A program made the translations under genes and the position numbers. Positions 37,224-46,313 of a DNA stretch of 64,000 bases are shown in pieces. The notes beneath the pieces are model-generated. The model ran no database searches. It was not told the DNA's origin and saw only the letters and a program-made list of their open reading frames with translations. The stretch is from Algibacter lectus (GTDB taxonomy: Bacteria > Bacteroidota > Bacteroidia > Flavobacteriales > Flavobacteriaceae), in NCBI RefSeq assembly GCF_900112395.1, contig NZ_FOLN01000015.1, positions 1 to 64,000 of the forward strand. The letters are read 5' to 3'. Each line of letters begins with the position of its first letter. The first letter of the stretch is position 1.

Positions 37224-39632
37224 CTACATTTCCATAGTTTCCCCTCCTTCGCCACGTTCGCCACGTTGCTGTTGTTTTTGTTGGTTAAAACGGTATGTAA
37301 AGGCTAGGTTATACGTTGTACTACCTCTAAATTGAATTTCTTGATATGATGTAAAGGTATCTGCAGTTATATCATTTCTGCTTACTCCCGTGTTAAATAC
37401 ATCTCTAACGTTAAATGCTATAGAAGCTTTTTCTTTTAATATGTCTTTACTAAACGCTGTGTTTACAGTTCCGCTAGCTCTTCTGTCATTTTGTGAATCT
37501 ACAGTTGGTCCACGGTAGCTAAAGTTTGTTTGCCAATCTACAGAATATGGAAGTGTAAGTTTATTTGTTAAACGTGCATTCCATGTTAAGTTATTTGCTG
37601 TTAGATTAACATCTTCAAAACTTCCGTTACGTTCTAATTTGTAAATATTAAAATCACTATTTATACGCCATTTTCTAGTAGGGCTGTAGTTTAAATTGAA
37701 TTCAAAACCATAACGATCATCGGTTGCTAAATTTACTGGACCACGTTCTATTACAGGAAATTCTTCTCCATTTATAAACACAGTTTCTCCGTTATCTCTA
37801 CTTAAAAATGTCATTACATCTGTAGAGTGTGAGTAGTAAACAGAAGAACTTAAAGTGAATTTCCCAAATCTATTTAAATAGCCAATATCAAAAACACTAG
37901 AGTAAGTTGGGTCTAAATCTGGATTTCCTTGAAAAACGTTAGTTAAACTAGAACGAGAAGGGAAAGGGTTTAACATAAAACCACGTGGTCTACGTAATCT
38001 TCGGTTATAACCAACCGTCATACTTGCATCTTCATTAAATTTATAACTTACGTTAACTGTAGGGAATAAACCTGTAAAGTTTTTTCTTTTAAAATCACCA
38101 GAAGTAGGTTGATCTAATGTGTATTTAGTGTTTTCTAATCGTAAACCTAATAGGTATGAGAATTTATCAATTTTACTACCAAACTGAAAGTAAGCAGCGT
38201 TTAAATATTGCTTAAAGTTAAACAGGTTCGATAAGTTGGTGTTTAATTCAAAGGCACCAGCATCATTAAGTAGAGAAACTTGATAATCCGTTTCGGTAGT
38301 CGTGAAATCTCCACGGTACCCCAATTCAATTTGACTATTTTCACCTAAAGGTAATACGTAATCTGTTTGTAATAATATTTGTTGCTCATCTTCCAAGGTT
38401 TGTAAGATATCGGTATCAAGTCCATCAACGCTAATTAATGAGTATTCGTCATCATTAGAATTTTCAAATTGAAAATCGAAAGAAAATTTATGTCCGTCCG
38501 TTTTAAAATCTTTCATGAAATTTAAAGCATATTGAAATGTTCCACTTTCACCTTCTTCAGGATCACGACGCACACTTCGGCTAGTTTCATTTGTTATTTT
38601 ATTTAACTGAACCAAGTTATTAATTGAGTTGTTGTAGCTACTATTATCACTATAAACAATAGAGTTGGTTAATGATGCTGAGTCTGTAATATACCACTCA
38701 ATACCTGTATTGGTTGTAATACCTTTACGCGTATCATCCCAATTACGTTTTTCATCTAAATCTGGTGTGTTTTCATCAAAATACTTAACATCATTATACC
38801 ATCTACCAACACTTTCTCTGTATCTGTAAGATGTGGTGTTAAATATATTTACGTTACCAGTTCTGTAATTTATGTTCCCTGATAATCCAGCCGCATCAGG
38901 GTGTCCAACATTTGCTGTAACAGAACCGTTAAAACCTAACAGTTTACTACGGCGTAGAATAATATTAATAATTCCTCCCGTTCCTTCAGCTTCATATCTT
39001 GCTGATGGAGAAGTAATAACTTCAACTTTTTCAATAGCATCTGCAGGTAATTGTTGTAGTGCTTCGGCAGAATTTAAACCAACTAAACCAGATGGTTTTC
39101 CGTTAATTAAGATACGTACATTGTCATTTCCGCGTAAAGCAACACCACCTTCGGCATCTACAGAAACAGATGGTACATTATCTAGAACATCACTAACAGA
39201 TCCGCCACTTACAGTTAAATCTTTACCAACATTGTAGATTTTTTTATCAAGCTTTATTTCAACTGTGGTACGCTCGGCAATAATTTCTACTTCGCCTAAA
39301 GATTCTGTATCTAATTCTAAAGAATAAGACCCAATGTTTTCAGATTTGCTAATTTGTTTATTAGCAATAGTAATAGTTTTAAACGAGATATACTCAATTG
39401 TAATGTTGTATAAACCAACAGGAACAGGGATAGAGAAGTTTCCCTTTAAATCTGTAATTCCTCCGGTTTCAATCTTGTTTTCCTTTTTATTGAAGAATGC
39501 AATAGTTGCATATTCTAAAGGTTCGTTGGTTTCTTTGTCTATTACTTTACCACTTATTGTTACTTCTTTTTGTGCAAATAAGAGTGTAGAAAATAAGCTT
39601 AAAAAAACAAATAAATGTATTCTTTTTCCCAT
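37224..39632 (-). CDS. TonB-dependent receptor-type outer-membrane barrel protein
   Basis: The 802-residue protein has a signal peptide (1-20), a carboxypeptidase-D regulatory-like beta domain (about 22-110, VTISGKVIDKETNEPLEYATI), a plug domain (about 120-225, with NVPSVSVDAEGGVALRGNDNVRILINGKP and GTGGIINIILRRS) and then a C-terminal 22-strand-type barrel (Outer_membrane_beta-barrel family, PF14905). This group has no SusD partner and its ligand is usually unknown. The C-terminus is not a normal barrel end but a Gln/Arg/Gly tail, QQKQQQRGERGEGGETMEM. A TAGTTTTG promoter lies 25 bases upstream. arsC and prfB upstream run in the same direction but are separate units. Confidence 0.9.
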   Translation of the reverse strand: MGKRIHLFVFLSLFSTLLFAQKEVTISGKVIDKETNEPLEYATIAFFNKKENKIETGGITDLKGNFSIPVPVGLYNITIEYISFKTITIANKQISKSENIGSYSLELDTESLGEVEIIAERTTVEIKLDKKIYNVGKDLTVSGGSVSDVLDNVPSVSVDAEGGVALRGNDNVRILINGKPSGLVGLNSAEALQQLPADAIEKVEVITSPSARYEAEGTGGIINIILRRSKLLGFNGSVTANVGHPDAAGLSGNINYRTGNVNIFNTTSYRYRESVGRWYNDVKYFDENTPDLDEKRNWDDTRKGITTNTGIEWYITDSASLTNSIVYSDNSSYNNSINNLVQLNKITNETSRSVRRDPEEGESGTFQYALNFMKDFKTDGHKFSFDFQFENSNDDEYSLISVDGLDTDILQTLEDEQQILLQTDYVLPLGENSQIELGYRGDFTTTETDYQVSLLNDAGAFELNTNLSNLFNFKQYLNAAYFQFGSKIDKFSYLLGLRLENTKYTLDQPTSGDFKRKNFTGLFPTVNVSYKFNEDASMTVGYNRRLRRPRGFMLNPFPSRSSLTNVFQGNPDLDPTYSSVFDIGYLNRFGKFTLSSSVYYSHSTDVMTFLSRDNGETVFINGEEFPVIERGPVNLATDDRYGFEFNLNYSPTRKWRINSDFNIYKLERNGSFEDVNLTANNLTWNARLTNKLTLPYSVDWQTNFSYRGPTVDSQNDRRASGTVNTAFSKDILKEKASIAFNVRDVFNTGVSRNDITADTFTSYQEIQFRGSTTYNLAFTYRFNQQKQQQRGERGEGGETMEM

Positions 39633-39656
39633 GCTGGTCTTTTAGTTTATTAGACT

Positions 39657-39664
39657 GCAAAACT
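39657..39664 (-). promoter_or_regulatory. Promoter of the TonB-type receptor gene
   Basis: TAGTTTTG on the minus strand fits TANNTTTG, 25 bases before the start at 39632. Confidence 0.65.
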
Positions 39665-39724
39665 ATGGGATGGTTTAGCTTTATTGAGTTAAACCTATGT
39701 TAAAATAAACCTTAAATTTTTGGC

Positions 39725-40066
39725 TTATAGAATGTCTAAAATTAAACTTGGTGGACGACCAATAACTGCTTTTTTACCATTTATAACAATTGGACGTTCT
39801 ATTAACTTAGGATTATTAGCCATAGCTTCAATAACTTCAGTGTCGGTTAGATCTTTACCTTTAAAATCACTTTTCCAGATGGCTTCGTTTTTTCTAACCA
39901 ATTCTATAGGTTTAATACCTAAAAGTGTTACCATTTCTGTTAACGCTTTCGCGGAAAGGTTATCGTCCAAATATTTTACAATTTCGAAGGGTTTTCCAGA
40001 ATTCTCAAGGATTTCTAGGCCTTGTCTCGATTTTGAACAACGTGGGTTATGATAAATTTTTGTCAT
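39725..40066 (-). CDS. arsC: ArsC-family (glutaredoxin-type) arsenate reductase
   Basis: The 113-residue thioredoxin-fold protein has the ArsC nucleophile C10 in YHNPRCSKSRQ and the arsenate-binding NPKLIERPIVI (about 84-94). It reduces arsenate with glutathione and glutaredoxin, or is a related ArsC/Spx-like stress protein. The single Cys in CSKSR (no CxxC) favours ArsC over Spx. No other ars genes are nearby, so a role in arsenic resistance is uncertain. Its coding sequence holds one exact copy of the 14-base repeat (39944-39957), encoding LSAKA. Confidence 0.85.
   Translation of the reverse strand: MTKIYHNPRCSKSRQGLEILENSGKPFEIVKYLDDNLSAKALTEMVTLLGIKPIELVRKNEAIWKSDFKGKDLTDTEVIEAMANNPKLIERPIVINGKKAVIGRPPSLILDIL
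39944..39957. repeat. Copy 2 of the 14-base motif, inside arsC
   Basis: CGCTTTCGCGGAAA on the plus strand is the reverse complement of TTTCCGCGAAAGCG, translated within arsC as part of NLSAKALT. A coding and two intergenic copies in one window suggests a genome-wide motif. Confidence 0.7.
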
Positions 40067-40087
40067 TGTAATAGTATGTTTTAATTA

Positions 40088-40116
40088 AACCTCACAGATT
40101 TAAAACCTGTGAGGTT
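40088..40116 (-). terminator. Probable terminator between prfB and arsC
   Basis: AACCTCACAG pairs with CTGTGAGGTT. The T-run on the minus side is short and mixed (TTTAATTAAAA), so the assignment is moderate. Confidence 0.55.
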
Positions 40117-40129
40117 TTCTTTTTTTATG

Positions 40130-41240
40130 TTATAATTGGCCGTCGTCTTCCATTTTTTGTCCCATCATCATTAAATAGGCCTTTAAAAAGCTGTCAATAT
40201 TACCATCCATTACGGCATCTACATTACCGGTTTCATGAGCGGTACGTACATCTTTCACTAATTTATAGGGATGCATTACGTAGTTTCTAATTTGGCTACC
40301 CCATTCAATTTTCATTTTTCCAGCTTCAATATCATCACGTTGTGCCAATTGTTTTTGAAGTTCAATTTCATACAATTGCGATTTAAGCATTTGCATAGCA
40401 CGCGATCTGTTATCATGTTGAGAGCGTGTTTCCGAACACGATATTTGAATACCTGTAGGTTTATGTGTCAGTTGTACTTTGGTTTCAACTTTATTTACAT
40501 TTTGCCCACCAGCACCACTAGATCTTGCGGTTGTTATTTCTATATCGGCAGGGTTTATTTCTACTTCAATAGTATCATCAACAAGAGGGTACACATAAAC
40601 TGAAGCAAAACTTGTATGGCGTTTGGCATTACTATCAAACGGAGAAATACGCACTAATCTATGTACGCCATTTTCACCTTTTAACCAACCAAAAGCGAAG
40701 TCGCCTTCGATTTCTAGCGTTACGGTTTTTATACCAGCAACATCACCTTCTTGAAAGTTGAGTTCCTTCACCTTAAAACCGCTTTTTTCAGCATACATTA
40801 AGTACATACGCATAAGCATACTTGCCCAATCGCAACTTTCTGTTCCACCAGCACCAGCTGTAATTTGCAGTACGGCACTTAAGCTATCACCTTCTTCAGA
40901 AAGCATATTTTTAAACTCAATATCTTCTAATTGTGTAGCTAATAAATTGTATTGAGCTTCTACATCTTCGGCAGTAGCTTCATCTTCCTTAAAAAATTCA
41001 TAAAGAACTTCAAGGTCTTCAAATCTGGTTTTTGCTGTTTTATAATCTTCTACCCATTTTTTCTTCACACGTAGTGATTTCATTATAATTTCTGCTGCTT
41101 TGGAGTCGTTCCAGAAATTAGGGTCAAAGGTTTGTTCTTCTTCGTTTTGTATTTCTATCAGTTTGGCGTCTATGTCAAAGATAGTGCCTAAGTTTATCGA
41201 GGCGGGTATTTAGATCTTTAATTTGATCGGAAGTTATCAT
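40130..41240 (-). CDS. prfB: Peptide chain release factor 2 with programmed +1 frameshift
   Basis: The gene starts at ATG 41240 ([21 protein letters not shown]) and reaches an in-frame TGA at 41177-41175 after 21 codons. The sequence TATCTTTGAC around it is the conserved prfB slippage site, identical over 10 bases to E. coli. Shifting +1 there gives [24 protein letters not shown] and the remaining frame to 40130, about 369 residues in all. The product reads UGA and UAA stops: it has the SPF tripeptide ([16 protein letters not shown]) and the GGQ catalytic loop ([15 protein letters not shown]). RF2 thus controls its own synthesis: low RF2 favours the shift. A shorter reading from 41083 omits the N-terminal domain and is wrong. 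A TATTTTTG promoter lies upstream. Confidence 0.95.
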
Positions 41241-41258
41241 GTATCAATTTATTTCTAA

Positions 41259-41266
41259 CAAAAATA
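41259..41266 (-). promoter_or_regulatory. Promoter of prfB
   Basis: TATTTTTG on the minus strand fits TANNTTTG, 19 bases before the ATG at 41240, and supports that start. Confidence 0.65.
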
Positions 41267-41334
41267 GGATTTCTTTAAGCTAGCAGAAAACAAATCTGAA
41301 TATAATTTTATAGCTTTATCCACAAATTGAAAAT

Positions 41335-42351
41335 ATGATTATTGATTTAAGAAGTGATACCGTTACCAAACCAACTAAACCTATGTTAGATGCCATGATG
41401 CAAGCTGCTGTGGGAGATGATGTGTTTAGAGAAGATCCAACGGTAAACGCGTTGGAAGCTAGAATAGCCAATATGTTTGGAAAAGAAACGGCTTTATTTT
41501 TTCCGAGTGGGACTATGGCAAACCAAACGGCAATTAAATTACATACCAATCCTGGAGATCAGGTTATTTGTGATAAATATGCGCATATTTTTAATTATGA
41601 ATCTGGTGGAGCGTCTTTTAACAGCGGTGTGTCTTGTAATTTATTAGATGTTAATAATGGCATTTTTTCTGCACAAGATGTAAAACAAGCCATAAACCCA
41701 GAAGCTTACTATTACAGTAAAACAAGTTTAGTTGAAATTGAAAACACGGCGAATAGAAGAGGAGGTTCTTGTTGGGATTATAATGAAATACTTAAAATTA
41801 GAACCGTTTGCGATGAAAATAACCTAGGCTTTCACTTAGATGGAGCTCGTTTGTGGCATGCCTTGGTAGCAAAAAATGAAACAACTGAGCAATACGGAAA
41901 AGCTTTTGATACTATATCGGTATGTTTAAGTAAAGGTTTAGGTTGCCCTGTAGGCTCTGTTTTGGTTGGTGATAAGGTTATAATGGAAAACGCCATACGA
42001 ATTCGTAAAATATTTGGTGGCAACATGCGCCAAGCAGGATATTTGGCTGCAGCAGGTTTATACGCTTTGGATAATAATATTGAAAGGTTGGCAGAAGATC
42101 ACCAAAAAGCAAAGGAAATAGGTGCCGTTTTAGCAGAACGTTCTATCGTGAAATCGGTAGAACCTATAGAAACTAATATTGTTATTTTTGAATTGAACAA
42201 CAACGTTAATGAAAAAGAATTCACTCAAAAATTAGCCGATAAAAATATACATATTATAAGCATGGGTGGTAATAAGCTGCGTATGGTAACGCATTTAGAT
42301 TACACTAATGCTATGCATGACAAACTTTTGAGTGAATTATTGAAACTATAA
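41335..42351 (+). CDS. ltaE: Low-specificity L-threonine aldolase (PLP)
   Basis: The 338-residue fold-type I PLP enzyme cleaves threonine to glycine and acetaldehyde. The N-terminal DLRSDTVTKPTKPMLDAM with GDDVFREDPTVNALE a little later is diagnostic of the GntG/LtaE family, and the lysine that binds PLP is K200 in LSKGLGCPVGS. HLDGARLWHA (163-172) is the stacking and hydroxyl-binding segment. The start MIIDLRSDT is the usual one. It ends 6 bases before the stop of the converging ybaB-type gene. Confidence 0.92.
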   Translation: MIIDLRSDTVTKPTKPMLDAMMQAAVGDDVFREDPTVNALEARIANMFGKETALFFPSGTMANQTAIKLHTNPGDQVICDKYAHIFNYESGGASFNSGVSCNLLDVNNGIFSAQDVKQAINPEAYYYSKTSLVEIENTANRRGGSCWDYNEILKIRTVCDENNLGFHLDGARLWHALVAKNETTEQYGKAFDTISVCLSKGLGCPVGSVLVGDKVIMENAIRIRKIFGGNMRQAGYLAAAGLYALDNNIERLAEDHQKAKEIGAVLAERSIVKSVEPIETNIVIFELNNNVNEKEFTQKLADKNIHIISMGGNKLRMVTHLDYTNAMHDKLLSELLKL

Positions 42352-42357
42352 ATAAAC

Positions 42358-42681
42358 TTACTTAAACATATCCATACCAGGTATATTTGGCATACCGTCT
42401 TTTGCGGCAGCAGCAAGCTCTGCTTCGTTAATTTGAGTAGCTCTTTCAATAGCTTTGTTTAATGTTAAAACAAGGTAATCTTCGAGTTGCTCTTTATCTT
42501 CCAACAAAGCATCATCAATGTCAATAGATTTAATAGTTCTATTGGCTGTTAATGTAATTTTAAGCTTATTGTCGTTACTAGCTTCATCTACTAAAACGGT
42601 GTCTAAACGTTTTTTTGTTTCTTCTACTTTTTTCTTGGCTTCTTTGAGTTTACTCATCATGCCCATCATGTCTCCAAACAT
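42358..42681 (-). CDS. YbaB/EbfC nucleoid-associated protein
   Basis: I use the ATG at 42681 ([26 protein letters not shown]), which is the family's usual start. The in-frame ATG 45 bases upstream would add a hydrophobic, proline-containing lead not seen in the family. The product of 107 residues binds DNA as a dimer and is often near recR or dnaX, though not here. The C-terminus [10 protein letters not shown] is typical. Confidence 0.85.
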   Translation of the reverse strand: MFGDMMGMMSKLKEAKKKVEETKKRLDTVLVDEASNDNKLKITLTANRTIKSIDIDDALLEDKEQLEDYLVLTLNKAIERATQINEAELAAAAKDGMPNIPGMDMFK

Positions 42682-42761
42682 ATTTTTAAAATTTTTTAAG
42701 GGGGTTGGTAGCTGCAAATTTATCAAATACTAAGCCAAATTGTTGTATTTTACAATGAAAA

Positions 42762-44897
42762 ATGAAAATAGCAACCATTCTTTTAAGCGTAAGTTTTACT
42801 TTTGCCGCTTCGTGTAAAAATATAAATATGAGTAAATCTATAAATGAAGTCGCTATTCCTTCAGCAAAAAAAATATCAAAAACATTAGAAATTCACAATG
42901 ATGTTAGAATCGATAATTATTATTGGTTAAACGATCGTGAAAACCCTGAGGTTATAGATTATTTAAATGCCGAGAATAACTACACCAAAGCTTTAATGGC
43001 GCATACTGAAGGTTTTCAAAAAGATTTATTTGAAGAAATGAAGGGGCGAATTAAGGAAGACGACTCATCATTACCTTATAAATTAAACGGGTATTGGTAC
43101 ATTACACGTTATGAAACAGGGAAAGATTATCCTATTTATTTACGTAAAAAAGGAAGTTTAGATGCCGAAGAAGAAATTCTATTCGATTGTAATGAAATGG
43201 CTAAAGACCAATCATACTTTAGTTTAGGAGGTATTTCTATTAGCCCAGATAACAAAATGGCAGCTTTTTCTACAGATACAGTAAGTAGAAGGCAATATAC
43301 TGTTCAAATTAAAAACTTAGAAACAGGTGAGATTTTAGCCGATAAAATTTTGAATACTACCGGAAGCGCAACATGGGCAAACGATAATAAAACATTGTTT
43401 TACACCATGAAAGATGCTGTAACGTTGCGTTCTCATAAAATATTCAAACATAAGTTAGATACCGATTCTAAAGATGATATAGAGGTTTATCACGAAGCAG
43501 ATGAAACCTTTAATACCTTTGTATATAAAACAAAATCTAAAAAATATATTGTTATAGGTTCGTCGAGCACGTTGTCTTCAGAATATCAAATTTTAAGTGC
43601 AGATACTCCAGATGCTGCTTTTAAAATGTTTCAAAAAAGAACAGACGATATGGAGTATAGTATTGCACATTATGATGATGCGTTTTACGTGATTTCTAAT
43701 TGTGACGATGCTACAAATTTTAAACTTTTAAAAACCAGCGAAACAGCTACTGAGAAAGAAAATTGGAAAGATTTACTACCTCATAGAGAAGCTGTTTTAT
43801 TAGAAGATATCGAGATTTTTAAAGATTATTTAGTTGTTAATGAACGTGAAAATGGACTTAACAATATTAGAATAATAAGTTGGGATGGTAGCGAAGATTA
43901 TTACCTACCTTTTAATTCTGAAACGTACACATCTTATATAGGTAATAATCCTGATTTTGATAGCGATGTGATGCGTTATGGATTTAATTCGTTAACCAAC
44001 CCAAGTTCGGTAATGGATTATAATTTTAAAACTAAAACAAGCGAAGTTAAAAAGGAACAAGAGGTTTTAGGTGGAAAGTTTAATAAAGAAAATTACGAAT
44101 CTAAACGAATTTGGGCTACAGCTCGCGATGGCGTAAAAGTGCCAATTTCTTTAGTTTATAAAAAAGGAATTAAGCTAGATGGAACTAATCCATTATTACA
44201 ATATGCATATGGTTCTTATGGTTCAACAACAGATCCTTCGTTTTCTACAATTCGTTTAAGTTTACTAGATCGTGGCTTTGTTTATGCCATTGCGCATATT
44301 CGAGGTGGAGAATATTTAGGACGCCATTGGTACGAAACTGGAAAGCTTTTAACCAAGAAAAACACTTTTACAGATTTTATAGATTGTTCTAAGTTTTTAA
44401 TTGAAGAAAAATATACTTCAAATAAACATCTATATGCTTACGGTGGTTCGGCTGGTGGTTTATTAATGGGCGCTATTATTAATATGAATCCGGAATTGTA
44501 CAACGGTGTTTTAGCTGCTGTACCATTTGTAGATGTAGTTACGACTATGTTAGACGATTCAATTCCTTTAACAACAGGAGAATACGATGAGTGGGGAAAC
44601 CCCAATAACGAAGAGTATTACCATTACATGAAATCTTATTCACCATATGATAATGTAGAAGCAAAAGATTATCCAAATATGTTAGTTACAACGGGTTTAC
44701 ACGATTCGCAAGTACAATATTGGGAACCTGCAAAGTGGGTAGCAAAGCTTAGAGAATTGAAAACGGATAGCAATATATTATTATTGCAAACAGATATGGA
44801 ATCGGGTCATGGTGGTGCTTCCGGACGTTTTGAAAGTCTAAAGGAAGTAGCGTTGGAATACGCGTTTTTACTAGATTTAGAGGGAATTAAGCGCTAA
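42762..44897 (+). CDS. ptrB: S9-family oligopeptidase B
   Basis: The 711-residue serine peptidase cleaves short peptides after Arg/Lys. The beta-propeller (about 60-430) is followed by the alpha/beta-hydrolase domain with S563 in YGGSAGGLLMG, an Asp in TTGLHDSQVQYWEPAKWVAKLRE and the His in ESGHGGASGRF. The N-terminus MKIATILLSVSFTFAASCKN has a lipobox-like end at Cys18, so the enzyme is likely a periplasmic or outer-membrane lipoprotein rather than cytosolic as in E. coli. It is divergent from the YbaB gene. Confidence 0.9.
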   Translation: MKIATILLSVSFTFAASCKNINMSKSINEVAIPSAKKISKTLEIHNDVRIDNYYWLNDRENPEVIDYLNAENNYTKALMAHTEGFQKDLFEEMKGRIKEDDSSLPYKLNGYWYITRYETGKDYPIYLRKKGSLDAEEEILFDCNEMAKDQSYFSLGGISISPDNKMAAFSTDTVSRRQYTVQIKNLETGEILADKILNTTGSATWANDNKTLFYTMKDAVTLRSHKIFKHKLDTDSKDDIEVYHEADETFNTFVYKTKSKKYIVIGSSSTLSSEYQILSADTPDAAFKMFQKRTDDMEYSIAHYDDAFYVISNCDDATNFKLLKTSETATEKENWKDLLPHREAVLLEDIEIFKDYLVVNERENGLNNIRIISWDGSEDYYLPFNSETYTSYIGNNPDFDSDVMRYGFNSLTNPSSVMDYNFKTKTSEVKKEQEVLGGKFNKENYESKRIWATARDGVKVPISLVYKKGIKLDGTNPLLQYAYGSYGSTTDPSFSTIRLSLLDRGFVYAIAHIRGGEYLGRHWYETGKLLTKKNTFTDFIDCSKFLIEEKYTSNKHLYAYGGSAGGLLMGAIINMNPELYNGVLAAVPFVDVVTTMLDDSIPLTTGEYDEWGNPNNEEYYHYMKSYSPYDNVEAKDYPNMLVTTGLHDSQVQYWEPAKWVAKLRELKTDSNILLLQTDMESGHGGASGRFESLKEVALEYAFLLDLEGIKR

Positions 44898-44912
44898 TAA
44901 AAAAAAATGTCT

Positions 44913-44920
44913 TATTTTTG
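44913..44920 (+). promoter_or_regulatory. Promoter of the cysteine-synthase-family gene
   Basis: TATTTTTG fits TANNTTTG, 55 bases before the ATG at 44976. Confidence 0.6.
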
Positions 44921-44975
44921 TCAAGTTTTAAGAAGCATGGATTTGTTTAAATCATGCAACTTGTAAATTGAATTT

Positions 44976-46016
44976 ATGAAACACAGAAATCAAGTATTTG
45001 ATAATGTATTAGAGTTAGTTGGCAATACACCTTTAGTAAAGCTAAACAGAATTACCTCTAAGTTCGAAGGGGATTTTTACGCTAAAGTAGAATGTTTTAA
45101 CCCAGGACAATCATCAAAAGATAGAATTGCACTTTATATTATTGAAGAAGCCGAAAAGAAAGGTATTTTAAAACCAGGCGATACTATTGTAGAAACCACT
45201 TCTGGTAATACGGGTTTTAGTATTGCAATGGTAAGTATCATTAAAGGATACGAGTGTGTATTAGCAGTAAGTTCAAAATCTTCTCCGGATAAAATTGATA
45301 TGTTGCGTACCATGGGAGCGAAGGTATATGTATGCCCAGCTCATGTTAGTGCAGACGATCCAAGATCGTACTATCAAGTTGCAAAACGTATTCACGAAGA
45401 ATTAAAAGGTTCGGTTTACATCAATCAGTATTTCAATCAATTAAATATTGATGCGCATTATAACTCTACAGGGCCAGAAATTTGGAAACAAACTGAAGGT
45501 GAAATAACGCATTTAGTGGCATGTAGCGGTACTGGAGGAACAATTTCTGGAACAGCAAAATATTTAAAAGAGCAAAATCCAAATATAAAAGTAATAGGTG
45601 TTGATGCTTTTGGTTCGGTGATTAAAAAATACCATGAAACAAGAGAGTTCGACGAAAAGGAAATTTATCCATATCGTATAGAAGGTTTAGGTAAAAACTT
45701 AATTCCAGGTGCTACAGATTTTGATGTAATAGATCAATTTGTAAAAGTTACCGATGAGGAAAGTGCACATACCGCTAGAGAAATAGCTAGAACAGAAGGT
45801 ATGTTTGTTGGTTATACTTCTGGAGCTGCAACCCAAGCTATTAAGCAATTAGGTGAACAAGGAGCGTTTAAAAAGGGAGATAAAATTGTTGTTATCTATC
45901 CAGATCATGGTTCGCGTTACATGAGTAAAGTTTACAGTGATAAATGGATGAGCGATCAAGGTTTCTTCGATTCACAAAATGAAGCAGCTGCGCAAAGCAT
46001 TCAATACATAAAATAA
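44976..46016 (+). CDS. Cysteine-synthase-family PLP enzyme (candidate cysteate synthase)
   Basis: The 346-residue fold-type II PLP enzyme has the Schiff-base lysine K48 in [11 protein letters not shown] and the [10 protein letters not shown] loop that binds the substrate carboxylate. [10 protein letters not shown] ([18 protein letters not shown], near 186-203) binds PLP phosphate. This fold makes cysteine (CysK), cystathionine (CBS) or related beta-replacement products. At 346 residues it is longer than CysK (about 310) and has CBS-like features without a haem or CBS domain. The gene is followed by an alpha-oxoamine synthase and a GNAT-like gene, so it could supply L-cysteate for a sulfonolipid. 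That is inference, and ordinary cysteine or cystathionine synthesis remains possible. Confidence 0.8.
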   Translation: MKHRNQVFDNVLELVGNTPLVKLNRITSKFEGDFYAKVECFNPGQSSKDRIALYIIEEAEKKGILKPGDTIVETTSGNTGFSIAMVSIIKGYECVLAVSSKSSPDKIDMLRTMGAKVYVCPAHVSADDPRSYYQVAKRIHEELKGSVYINQYFNQLNIDAHYNSTGPEIWKQTEGEITHLVACSGTGGTISGTAKYLKEQNPNIKVIGVDAFGSVIKKYHETREFDEKEIYPYRIEGLGKNLIPGATDFDVIDQFVKVTDEESAHTAREIARTEGMFVGYTSGAATQAIKQLGEQGAFKKGDKIVVIYPDHGSRYMSKVYSDKWMSDQGFFDSQNEAAAQSIQYIK

Positions 46017-46041
46017 GAAAGCATAATATTACATAATACAG

Positions 46042-46073
46042 GTCCATATTTTACTAATTTGTGAAATATGGAC
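46042..46073 (+). terminator. Terminator after the cysteine-synthase-family gene
   Basis: GTCCATATTT (46042-46051) pairs with AAATATGGAC (46064-46073), followed by a seven-T run. A third copy of the arm, GTCCATATTTC, is at 46123-46133 downstream, so an alternative pairing could disrupt this hairpin. Confidence 0.75.
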
Positions 46074-46176
46074 TTTTTTTATGCATCAAAAAATCGATAT
46101 AGAAGTTTTTTTCAACTTTATTGTCCATATTTCGCAAATGCATCGTAAAAAATTATGCTCAATCCATATAAATATT

Positions 46177-46184
46177 TAATTTTG
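46177..46184 (+). promoter_or_regulatory. Promoter of the alpha-oxoamine synthase gene
   Basis: TAATTTTG fits TANNTTTG. The leader to the ATG at 46314 is about 120 bases and shows no obvious structure. Confidence 0.6.
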
Positions 46185-46313
46185 CACGGACTGACTAAAA
46201 CCAAAACATTCTTGATTCTTTCATAAACAGCTCGTTTTGTTTGTGTTCCTTAAAAGTTGTTTAATTTGGTTGCAGTTATATCTAAAGTTTAATAGCAATA
46301 CCATTTATAATAG

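Noticed and set aside
39720-40052. Open frame antisense to arsC
   Set aside because: It is the complement of a clear ArsC gene with C10 and family motifs, and has no homologue-like pattern.
40130-41083. Release factor 2 read as a 317-residue protein from 41083
   Set aside because: The upstream 21 codons plus CTTTGAC shift site give the missing N-terminal domain, so this start is wrong and the in-frame TGA is not a disabling mutation.
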